DNA of 11,754 nucleotides. Source: an uncultured Lachnospiraceae bacterium. Its GTDB lineage: Bacteria > Bacillota_A > Clostridia > Lachnospirales > Lachnospiraceae. The stretch is taken from assembly GCA_910585855.1 (NCBI GenBank), contig CAJUGZ010000129.1, forward strand, positions 1 to 11,754, given 5' to 3'. Positions 1 through 6,123 of this stretch are shown in pieces; positions within the stretch are counted from its first letter, which is position 1, and every line of letters begins with the position of its first letter. The position numbers and the translations under genes were made by a program. Below the pieces are notes generated by a model that had not been told where the DNA came from, did not search any database, and was given only the letters and a program-made list of their open reading frames with translations.

Positions 1-89
1 CATTTGAATTTTCAAGGTTGGTTTCTTTTACTGTTCAATTATCAATGTTCTGCTTTATCCTGTCACTTCATCAATTTACCAGCAACAGC
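1..89 (-). other. Probable 5' leader of an rRNA operon lying left of the window
   Basis: Transcripts from the two minus-strand promoters at 96-228 would run through this stretch and leave the window at base 1. It holds no open reading frame of note. Read on the minus strand it contains GAACATTGATAATTGAACAG followed by AACCTTGAAAATT, which resembles the leader that precedes 16S rRNA genes in Lachnospiraceae. That resemblance is from memory of such leaders and was not checked by alignment. No part of a mature rRNA is visible, so the identity of the downstream operon is inference; a tRNA cluster is the main alternative. Confidence 0.5.
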
Positions 90-95
90 TTGTTT

Positions 96-124
96 ATAAT
101 ATCATGTTTTCCCAATTTTGTCAA
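96..124 (-). promoter_or_regulatory. Sigma-A promoter, proximal (P2-like), reading left
   Basis: On the minus strand there is a perfect -35 TTGACA (124-119), a 17-base spacer and a -10 TATTAT (101-96). It is followed by AAACAAGCTGT, which the upstream promoter also carries. The roughly 50 bases upstream of the -35 are almost pure A/T and could act as an UP element. Tandem near-consensus promoters with an UP-like tract are typical of rRNA operons. Confidence 0.75.
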
Positions 125-199
125 TAACTTTTTAAATTTATTTTACAAAAATATAAATAACTTAAAACACGAAAACTCTCAATGAACGACAGCTTGTTT

Positions 200-228
200 A
201 TATTACCATTATTACTTCCATTTGTCAA
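200..228 (-). promoter_or_regulatory. Sigma-A promoter, distal (P1-like), reading left
   Basis: On the minus strand there is a perfect -35 TTGACA (228-223), a 17-base spacer and a -10 TAATAT (205-200), followed by AAACAAGCTGTC. The -35 lies 104 bases upstream of the proximal promoter's -35, and the -10 to start-site stretch is nearly identical in the two copies. The pair therefore looks duplicated and drives the same transcript off the left edge. Confidence 0.75.
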
Positions 229-261
229 CACTTTTTTTCATTTCCTTCAATAAATCTTTTA

Positions 262-399
262 GAGGACGCTAGATTCGAAAACGGTGAATCACCTGCTGTT
301 CCACGTTTCCAAAAAGTCACTGCAGGCGGTTCACCGTTTTCGAATCTGGCTGTTTCTTGACCCCAGAACAAAAAAACCGCCTCTGGCGTCCGGTGAAAG
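262..399 (+). repeat. Short copy of the GGACGCCAGA palindromic repeat (138 bp)
   Basis: The ends form an imperfect inverted repeat: GGACGCTAGA at 264-273 against TCTGGCGTCC at 382-391, with conserved GAG before and GGTGAAAG after. Inside is a hairpin whose 29-base arms, 268-296 and 322-350, match at 26 positions around a 25-base loop. The same arm sequence recurs at 2563-2591 and 2859-2887. The element lies between the 3' end of the CvpA gene and the leftward promoters. No transposase and no clear target-site duplication are visible. The short reading frame that crosses it on the minus strand is a by-product of the repeat and is not annotated as a gene. Confidence 0.85.
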
Positions 400-459
400 C
401 CAACCCTTTCCGGCAGCATCCTATCTCTAAAAGCCTAATTAAAGTTTTAAGTGTCAAGA

Positions 460-1173
460 TCAAAAAAATTCAAAAATTCCACTAATCCAATCCATAAGAT
501 AATTATGATTATAAATCGCACTCAACAACTGACTCTCCCGCACCATTCCCAAAATCTGCTGCCCTACTTCCGTTCCGGCTGCTGCCGTAACTCCCAAACA
601 CAAAACCCAAAGTATAATCAACGCCTTAAGCCCTCCAACTAAAGCTCCCCCCATTCGATTCATCCAATTTAAACCCGGCAGCTTAAAAATTCCCTCTATC
701 AATTTAGAAACCACTAAAACTCCAATTCCAACTACTAAAAAGCTAATCACAAAAGCAATCGCACGAATGGCAGCCTCAGTCAATACCCCGCTAATATAAT
801 CTTCAAAAGCACTCACCCCTAAAGCACGATATACAGTTTCTATATTATTCTTTGTTAAAGCTGTCCGTATATACTTTGGCAAAGGAAGCTGTTCAATCGC
901 ATAAGCTTGATCAGAAGCAGAAAATAATCCATTCTTCAGCTTTTCTTCCAATATATTATCTACATATTCCTCTGTTTTCTCCTGAATCTGCCCGTAAATC
1001 TTCGTTTCCTGCCGAAGATACTCCTCCACCTGCGGAGCTGCTGCTCTGCTAATTACAATTGTTACAAATAAAGCAGCAACAGAAACGATCATTTTTACAA
1101 GCCCCTTTCGATAACCGTTTCCAATACTTAAAATCAAATAAAACAGCACCACAATCAGCAACCAATTTTTCAT
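460..1173 (-). CDS. CvpA family membrane protein
   Basis: A 237-residue integral membrane protein of the CvpA (colicin V production) type. Hydrophobic segments lie at about residues 4-18, 27-43, 138-157 and 178-199. A G-x-x-K-G-L-V motif sits between the first two, and a long hydrophilic stretch (about 45-135) separates the pairs. That arrangement is usual for CvpA relatives in Firmicutes, which are often longer than the E. coli protein. I chose the ATG at 1173 because AGGAG lies at a suitable distance upstream; an in-frame GTG at 1212 has no such site. The gene starts about 40 bases after the DUF5711 stop and is probably cotranscribed with it. The molecular role of this family in Firmicutes is not settled; an envelope function is inferred from the membrane segments and neighbours. 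No intrinsic terminator is evident after the stop. Confidence 0.8.
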   Translation of the reverse strand: MKNWLLIVVLFYLILSIGNGYRKGLVKMIVSVAALFVTIVISRAAAPQVEEYLRQETKIYGQIQEKTEEYVDNILEEKLKNGLFSASDQAYAIEQLPLPKYIRTALTKNNIETVYRALGVSAFEDYISGVLTEAAIRAIAFVISFLVVGIGVLVVSKLIEGIFKLPGLNWMNRMGGALVGGLKALIILWVLCLGVTAAAGTEVGQQILGMVRESQLLSAIYNHNYLMDWISGIFEFF

Positions 1174-1213
1174 ACTTCCCACTCCTACCCTTTTCTCACT
1201 TGTTCCTATCACC

Positions 1214-2449
1214 TTATTTCAAACGAATATCATTAATAGAAGATGAATTTACCCATACATATCGAAATCCTGCAATCTGCTTAAATAAAATAATATTTTT
1301 CTCAAAGGTATACTCAAATTTCTTATTTCCATCCAAAGAATAAATGCACACACTATTATCATTATATAAAATCACCTGATCCTGTGTGAATGAAATATCC
1401 TTATAGTCCTGTTCTAATGATATCTGTCTTACCAAATTTCCAGAATTGTCATAAATCTGCAGCAAATACAATCCACCTGCTTCTGTATCATTTAATACAA
1501 TCCCGACATTCTCTTCATTGTAAAAAACACTATGAATTTCTCTCTCTACCTCAACAATCTTAATCAATTCTGGAATTTCTTTCATACGGAAAAAAATAAG
1601 TCTGCTGTCAGCAAATGCGCAAATCACAGTATTATCCAAAAAAGCTACTTCTGGTATCAGCACATCTCCCAATTCTTTTTTACTATAGCCCCCGACAAGT
1701 TTTTCAATATAATTTTGCCCGACTTCTGAGAAATTATAAAATACCAGCGAATTTTCCAGTTGATTTTCCTCAATATCAATAGAAGATACCGCCAATTTCC
1801 TGCCATCCTCTGAAAGATCAATATCGATCGGATAACCATTCCCTTCTAAAAACGTCAACATCCCAATCAGCTCATTTCCATTCTTATCATATACTTTAAT
1901 ATAGTTCATTCCATTATTTTCCATCATAACTGCAACCACTCCCTGAGAAGCGACTGATATAGATGTAATCGGATATCCTGTTGTAACTGATCCCTGACTG
2001 CCGGAGCGATCAAATAGATATACTACATTTTCTTTTTGAGCTGCTACTGCTACATAGTCCTTGCATATATCAACAATCGGATTTTTAATTTCATATGCTT
2101 GACCCCATATTAAAGCACCATTCTTGTCCAAACAGGAAATTCCATCCATACTATAACGCAGAATATAATTTCCATATGCCATATAAGTCATATTTCCCGA
2201 TTCTGTCAATTCTGTTAAAGCCAATACATCATATCCCGTATAAACCCTGCTCTTCTCATAAAAATGAATCCCTGCCAATAAAAATACCATTATCAATGCA
2301 ATACCAATTCCTCTTTTTACAATTTTACCAATCGGAGGCAGAATTTTTTTCTGATTTTCTGTACCTTCCTTCGCCACTTCCTTTTTACTTACCTGTTCTA
2401 ATAATGTAGTCCTATCGTCTTTTTTCACAAATTGTCTTATGTCCGCCAT
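1214..2449 (-). CDS. DUF5711 family protein, membrane-anchored propeller-like
   Basis: A 411-residue protein with a charged cytoplasmic N-terminus (about 1-45), one membrane helix (about 47-64) and a roughly 345-residue outer domain. The outer domain repeats beta-strand blocks such as YGNYILRYSMDG, NVVYLFDRSG and YIKVYDKNGN, the usual look of a PQQ-like or WD40-like propeller. The overall pattern fits DUF5711, which I recognise from Lachnospiraceae and which has no assigned function. The ATG start has GAGGAAG seven bases upstream. It lies between the LysM gene and the CvpA gene on the same strand, but the 848 bases separating it from LysM are mostly repeat element. It may therefore need its own promoter; I see none that is convincing. 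A structural or sensing role at the envelope is inference. Confidence 0.75.
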   Translation of the reverse strand: MADIRQFVKKDDRTTLLEQVSKKEVAKEGTENQKKILPPIGKIVKRGIGIALIMVFLLAGIHFYEKSRVYTGYDVLALTELTESGNMTYMAYGNYILRYSMDGISCLDKNGALIWGQAYEIKNPIVDICKDYVAVAAQKENVVYLFDRSGSQGSVTTGYPITSISVASQGVVAVMMENNGMNYIKVYDKNGNELIGMLTFLEGNGYPIDIDLSEDGRKLAVSSIDIEENQLENSLVFYNFSEVGQNYIEKLVGGYSKKELGDVLIPEVAFLDNTVICAFADSRLIFFRMKEIPELIKIVEVEREIHSVFYNEENVGIVLNDTEAGGLYLLQIYDNSGNLVRQISLEQDYKDISFTQDQVILYNDNSVCIYSLDGNKKFEYTFEKNIILFKQIAGFRYVWVNSSSINDIRLK

Positions 2450-2562
2450 ATTTTCTTCCTCTAGGCATTATGTATCATTACAATTTTTCATTATACAATA
2501 ATTCTTTCAAAAACGCACGTATTTTTTCACTATCCTCCCATAAGTCTTTTGGAGAGGAGGAC

Positions 2563-2887
2563 GCCAGATTCGAAAACGGTGAACCGCCTGCTGTTCCACG
2601 TTTCCAAAAAGTAAGAAGTTCTAAGACTTCTGCGGTTTCATGCATCCAGCCGGACAGACCAGAGCGCAATTCGCCCTCATGGCTGCCAGAACGAAATAGA
2701 GCTCCTAAATGATGCCACCTATCATAAAACAATCCCGTTTCGATACGCCGGGCTAAACACGCTCCTTTTTTTTCACACACTGCATGAAAGCAGTATGTGA
2801 AAAAAATCTTAGGTTTTCGAGCAGAAGTTAGAACTTCTAACTTTTCTCCAAAGTCACTGCAGTCGGTTCACCGTTTTCGAATCTGGC
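2563..2887. repeat. First palindromic unit of the composite repeat
   Basis: The arms at 2563-2591 and 2859-2887 are inverted repeats matching at 28 of 29 bases, and are the same sequence as the hairpin arms of the 262-399 copy. Between them lies insert one, including a near-perfect hairpin at 2768-2806 with a run of T before it and A after it. Because no T tract follows the stem on either strand, that hairpin is not a classical intrinsic terminator. Confidence 0.8.
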
Positions 2888-2948
2888 TGTTTTTTGACCC
2901 CGGAACATAAAAAGAATTTGTGCTTCTTCTACTGTAAGCCAACTTACA

Positions 2949-3276
2949 GCCAGAGGTGGTTTGCTCGTTTCCTTTGCCAGCGACTTCGGAGAACGGTTAG
3001 AACATCTGGCTTCTGTGGAAACACTTAGAATTTTTTGCATATCCTGCTCCCATGCAGGGTATGCAAAAAAAGGGGCGTGTTTAGCCCGTATCGTAAAGAA
3101 AAGAAGCTGTGTTATAGTTGGAAAAAGTTTCCTTACACCCACCACGTTTTGCCTTGGAATACGGGCGAATTGCGCCCCGGTTCGGACGGTTGGATGTACC
3201 TGAATACAGAAGCCTTAGACGTTCTTACCGTTCGGAGATCGGAGCAAGCAAAGGAAATGAGCAAACCACCTCTGGC
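2949..3276. repeat. Second palindromic unit of the composite repeat
   Basis: The arms at 2949-2977 and 3248-3276 match at 28 of 29 bases and end in the terminal motif of the whole family, so this unit looks like an element nested within the tail of the first. The inner hairpin has 17-base arms at 3031-3047 and 3054-3070 with 16 pairs. At 328 bp the unit is nearly the same length as the first (325 bp) and runs in the opposite orientation. Confidence 0.8.
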
Positions 3277-3297
3277 GTCCGGTGAAAGCAACAAAAT

Positions 3298-4605
3298 CTA
3301 AGGAAGATAAATTTCTTGTCCGGGATAAATTTTGTCTCCATCCTCAATTCCATTCGCCTCTTTAATTGCAGATACCATATGATCCGACTGATAAACTGCA
3401 ACGCAAATCGATGTCAATGTTTCCCCTTTTTTCACTGTATAGTAATACCCTGCCTGTCCTCCGACATTTTGTGCTTCTTCTGCAGCAGTACTTTCTATAC
3501 TATTTTCTTCTGATACAGTTGTTGTTTCTGTTGTTGTTTCTGCCGTTGTTATAATCTCTGTTGTTGTTTCTATTATGGTTTCTTTCGTGGTTTCTGTTTC
3601 CTCTGCAGATGTTACTTTTGTAGCTGTCTGCAATAGATCACTTTCTTCTGTAGATATATTCTCCTGTGTGGGGAGTGTCTGCTGATTGGTTAAATCCTCC
3701 TTAGTTGGATAAACATCTCCGTTTATCTGTTCTACTGCTATTGTTTCACTATTTGGTTTTAATACAGAAACAGCCAGTTGATGTACCTGATTTTCTAACT
3801 GCTTCATTCGATCATAATCCTGTACCAGAAGTGTTCCCGCTGCCAATACAACAATAACTAAACAAGTACATATGGTATATAATGTTCCGCTTAACTTTTT
3901 TTTCGTATGAGTATCTTGCTTTTCCTGTACCAGCAAACGATAATTCGAAGTTACCCTGTCCTCATTCTGTTTATCCACACTTTCACTTGGTGCTTGTTCC
4001 ACCATATACTCCTGCATCTGTTCATTCTTCTCATAATAGACATAGTAACCCGAAAGCCGGACAAGCTGCCCGTTTTCATAAGCATAAAATTCTTCTTCTT
4101 TTTCACTTTTATCAATTAAAAATAAAACTTTATCAATCCCGCCAAAATTGTCTACATGTGTTTGAAACAATCCTGAACCAATTTCCCTTACAGAATCATT
4201 TCTTGCATAAAACCATCCCACGATTTCAAGACTATTAAAATATTGTTTGATTTTTTCATATAAATCCGTCCATACCTTATCTGTAAACTTTAAGTCGCTT
4301 CCCTCCTGTTCCACTCCTTCTGCCCGAACTGCACCAGAAATAAACAGATAGGTTTCTCCTCCATACTTTTTACAGTTCCCCATCAAAACTCCTGCCTGAT
4401 ACTCCTGTCCATCCTGTTCCCACAATTTGCGAATATAGGTCATCACATAATCCTCTATATATACCTTGCGATAATCTTCACCGCTTCCAATCTGACGAAA
4501 ATTTCTCGGCAGCTTTACCGGAAACCCTGCTGTTTTTTCCTCCTTATTGTCACTATAAATAATCTCAATCATCCCTATCCCCACTTTCCCATTACAGTAT
4601 TCCAT
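3298..4605 (-). CDS. LysM-domain membrane protein with an MPN/JAMM-like cytoplasmic domain
   Basis: A 435-residue protein from the ATG at 4605; the TTG just before it is a weaker choice because AAAGGA sits six bases from the ATG. Residue positions here count from that TTG. Residues about 46-195 resemble an MPN (Mov34/JAB) fold, with YIEDYVMTYIRKL, AGVLMGN, then EIVGWFYARND and KVLFLIDK. In active JAMM enzymes the third block reads GWYHSHP; here both histidines are replaced (Y134, R136), so zinc binding is unlikely. A membrane helix follows (about 243-263), then a Thr/Glu-rich linker (about 320-375) encoded by a GTTGTTTCTG-like low-complexity tract, and a C-terminal LysM domain (about 388-436, from YTVKKGETLTS to PGQEIYLP) expected to bind peptidoglycan outside. 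The LysM and membrane calls are secure; the MPN call rests on motif shape. It is the first gene of the minus-strand envelope cluster and is divergent from yyaC. Confidence 0.8.
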   Translation of the reverse strand: MEYCNGKVGIGMIEIIYSDNKEEKTAGFPVKLPRNFRQIGSGEDYRKVYIEDYVMTYIRKLWEQDGQEYQAGVLMGNCKKYGGETYLFISGAVRAEGVEQEGSDLKFTDKVWTDLYEKIKQYFNSLEIVGWFYARNDSVREIGSGLFQTHVDNFGGIDKVLFLIDKSEKEEEFYAYENGQLVRLSGYYVYYEKNEQMQEYMVEQAPSESVDKQNEDRVTSNYRLLVQEKQDTHTKKKLSGTLYTICTCLVIVVLAAGTLLVQDYDRMKQLENQVHQLAVSVLKPNSETIAVEQINGDVYPTKEDLTNQQTLPTQENISTEESDLLQTATKVTSAEETETTKETIIETTTEIITTAETTTETTTVSEENSIESTAAEEAQNVGGQAGYYYTVKKGETLTSICVAVYQSDHMVSAIKEANGIEDGDKIYPGQEIYLP

Positions 4606-4814
4606 CAACTATCCTTTTGGTGGAATCATATCATACCTGCTCAAAAAAATTGTGCATATTCTGTCATGGGGAACAAGATTCTTTGTGATAAAATTTTCTG
4701 CTTTTCAACATATTTCCTGTAGAATCCACCCAACCCAAATTTTGCATGTCAATCTTTTTTGTTTATTTACTGACTAAATTGGAGAGATTTGTTAATACTG
4801 TAGGATAAATACAT

Positions 4815-4857
4815 CTGACTGCATCTTTTACTTTTTCTGCTTTTCCTATGCAGTCAG
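4815..4857 (+). promoter_or_regulatory. Inverted repeat in the yyaC leader
   Basis: CTGACTGCAT at 4815-4824 and ATGCAGTCAG at 4848-4857 are perfect 10-base inverted repeats around a 23-base pyrimidine-rich loop. The stem ends four bases before the ribosome binding site AAAGGTGG (4863-4870). It could be a leader hairpin that influences ribosome access or mRNA stability, or an operator for a dimeric regulator. It is not a terminator, because no T run follows. I did not find a convincing sigma-G, sigma-F or sigma-A promoter for yyaC upstream. Confidence 0.55.
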
Positions 4858-4876
4858 TATAGAAAGGTGGATTTTT

Positions 4877-5440
4877 GTGACTTACTATTATAATTCCTAT
4901 GATCAGACTGCACCGATTCGTTTTGCAGCTCAGCTTACTAACTTGCTTTCCGACCATATGAAACCTTCCTGTTCTCCTGTATTTCTCTGTATTGGAACAG
5001 ACCGCTCAACCGGGGATTGCCTAGGTCCTTTAATTGGATATAAACTTTCTGGATATTTAGAAAAATATCCTATGTTATTATATGGTACACTTTCTTCTCC
5101 TGTTCATGCAGGAAATTTAGACGATACACTTCATAAAATAAAAGAAAAGCATCCACATGCGCCCGTAATCGCCATAGATGCCTCTCTTGGTAATTCCTCT
5201 CATATTGGATATGTCACACTTGGCTCTGGAAGTATTCGTCCCGGTCTTGGTGTACAAAAAAATCTGCCAGAAGCAGGAGATATCTGTATCACCGGAATCG
5301 TCAATTTTTCGGGAAAATTAAACCATCTTTGCTTGCAGAGTACAAGACTTTCTACTGTTATGCAGCTTGCTGACTGTATCAGTTTTGGTATTATCAGTGC
5401 CTTAATTTATAGAGAGCGAAAGTTGCTTACACAACAATAA
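4877..5440 (+). CDS. yyaC: Sporulation protein YyaC (GPR-like spore protease family)
   Basis: A 187-residue protein matching the YyaC family, which is related to the germination protease GPR that degrades small acid-soluble spore proteins. The family's blocks are all present in order: IGTDRSTGDCLGP (39-51), PVHAGNL (75-81), DASLG (101-105), GSIRPGLGVQKNLP (118-131) and GDICITGIVN (134-143). The conserved aspartates D42 and D101 are kept. The length is normal for the family. The GTG start at 4877 is supported by AAAGGTGG six bases upstream. YyaC is a forespore protein in Bacillus; its precise role is not well defined, and forespore expression here is inferred from the family. The gene stands alone, divergent from the LysM gene and convergent with the HExxH gene. 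It is the best evidence that the organism forms endospores. Confidence 0.92.
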   Translation: MTYYYNSYDQTAPIRFAAQLTNLLSDHMKPSCSPVFLCIGTDRSTGDCLGPLIGYKLSGYLEKYPMLLYGTLSSPVHAGNLDDTLHKIKEKHPHAPVIAIDASLGNSSHIGYVTLGSGSIRPGLGVQKNLPEAGDICITGIVNFSGKLNHLCLQSTRLSTVMQLADCISFGIISALIYRERKLLTQQ

Positions 5441-5447
5441 TAAAACA

Positions 5448-5493
5448 GCCAGCCCTCCCTCTATCAATCTGCAAAAGATTACTGAAGGCTGGC
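5448..5493. terminator. Possible shared terminator hairpin between convergent genes
   Basis: GCCAGCC (5448-5454) pairs with GGCTGGC (5487-5493), and an inner stem AATCT/AGATT (5466-5470, 5476-5480) lies in the loop. It begins eight bases after the yyaC stop and lies 33 bases past the stop of the opposing gene. On the minus strand the stem is followed by TGTTTTATTATTG, a modest U-rich tail; on the plus strand the tail is poor. It is more convincing as a terminator for the minus-strand gene. Confidence 0.45.
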
Positions 5494-5525
5494 ATCTAAT
5501 ATAATCTCAAAAACTTCACCGCATC

Positions 5526-6032
5526 CTATACTTTTTCATCCACAAAATTTCCACGCAAAGCATCCCCCTCTATTTCTTTCCGATTCTGCTCATATGGATT
5601 TTCTTCCGAATATTGAATCGTAGTAGCCGTAACACCGCCTGCCACATAAGATGTCCCACACTCCGGGCAAACTGCCAGTTTTAAACGCACAGTTGCAGAC
5701 ATCAACTTTGCATTGTCTTTACTGCCCTCTCTTCTGGCATTTGCCACATGCTGCTGTTCATGCGCAGAAACCATTGCCGCTGAGCTTCCCGGTGAAATAT
5801 GTCCCGGTGCTTTAAAAGACACATTGCCCTCATCCGAACCGTCCACATACTTTCTGTTTTTACAGGTCATACATTCAGAAGGTTTTGTCTTTCTCAGCCC
5901 TCTTGTTTTACCCTCCTGTTCTACTTTTCCTGCTTCCTCTGTCTGACTGACACCACTTTGTGCCGCTTTTCCTACCGGATCTGCCGGAAAATAAACTGCT
6001 TCATATGCATTTTTTCCAAGTCCTTCTATCAT
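5526..6032 (-). CDS. Small putative HExxH metallopeptidase, SprA-related-like
   Basis: A 168-residue soluble protein with no signal peptide or membrane segment. It contains HEQQH (91-95), a HExxH zinc-peptidase signature, inside AAMVSAHEQQHVANA. Two CxxC pairs flank it, CMTC (54-57) and CPEC (122-125), which could together hold a structural zinc. The stretch CPECGTSYVAGGVT after the HExxH lines up in position with the GPDGxxYAVGGEV block I recall from the SprA-related putative metalloprotease family, so distant membership is likely. A third zinc ligand is not obvious; E153 or E155 near the C-terminus are candidates. The first 50 residues are low in order and rich in E, K and G. The ATG at 6032 has AAAGGAG and GAGGAGA upstream. 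It lies 91 bases downstream of the zinc-ribbon gene on the same strand and may be cotranscribed with it. The substrate is unknown. Confidence 0.65.
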   Translation of the reverse strand: MIEGLGKNAYEAVYFPADPVGKAAQSGVSQTEEAGKVEQEGKTRGLRKTKPSECMTCKNRKYVDGSDEGNVSFKAPGHISPGSSAAMVSAHEQQHVANARREGSKDNAKLMSATVRLKLAVCPECGTSYVAGGVTATTIQYSEENPYEQNRKEIEGDALRGNFVDEKV

Positions 6033-6123
6033 TCTCCTCTACTCCTTTCTAAATCTAAAATCTCCCATATCTATCTTATCGTACCACCTCTCATTTTTTA
6101 TAATATAATTTTACATCTCTTTC

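Larger units (their letters stand above)
2557..3288 (+). repeat. Composite copy of the GGACGCCAGA palindromic repeat (732 bp)
   Basis: This copy has the same ends as the 262-399 copy: GGACGCCAGA at 2559-2568, TCTGGCGTCC at 3271-3280, then GGTGAAAG. It is expanded by two inserts. One lies between the hairpin arms (about 2613-2850) and one in the tail (about 2918-3262). The inserts are diverged inverted copies of each other: a 13-base block at 2664-2676 is repeated inverted at 3163-3175, a 12-base block at 2750-2761 is repeated inverted at 3076-3087, and each insert holds a small A/T-flanked hairpin (2768-2806 and 3031-3070). The element fills most of the gap between the LysM gene and DUF5711, and its right end is only 10-18 bases past the LysM stop. 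Reading frames of 80-100 codons on both strands here follow the palindrome and look spurious. Confidence 0.85.

Noticed and set aside
249..260. AATAAATCTTTT beside the short repeat, also found at 8169-8180 beside the minimal copy
   Set aside because: It lies on opposite ends of the elements relative to their orientation and is simple A/T-rich sequence; chance is a sufficient explanation, and it does not behave as a target duplication.
225..419. A 64-codon minus-strand frame over the short repeat
   Set aside because: It is translated from the repeat hairpin and its flanks, and its peptide GDSPFSNLAS is the same as that from the composite copy. It is not a gene.
1174..1212. Upstream GTG start for the CvpA gene
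   Set aside because: No ribosome site precedes it and it sits one base past the DUF5711 stop, whereas the ATG at 1173 has AGGAG at good spacing and starts directly with the first membrane helix.
2768..2806. Hairpin with T and A runs as an intrinsic terminator
   Set aside because: The T run precedes the stem and A follows it on both strands, so neither direction yields a stem followed by U residues.
2470..3301. Several reading frames of 80-102 codons on both strands in the gap between the LysM and DUF5711 genes
   Set aside because: They follow the arms of the composite palindrome, appear on both strands with related peptides (for example KKGACLAR in two of them), and have no convincing ribosome sites or family match. 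They are repeat by-products.
3500..3640. Short tandem GTTGTTTCTG-like repeats as a CRISPR or regulatory array
   Set aside because: They lie inside the LysM gene and encode its Thr/Glu-rich linker; there are no unique spacers.
4741..4800. Sigma-G type promoter (GCATG at 4744) for yyaC
   Set aside because: No CATnnTA-like -10 element lies 17-18 bases downstream, so the match of a five-base motif alone is not enough.
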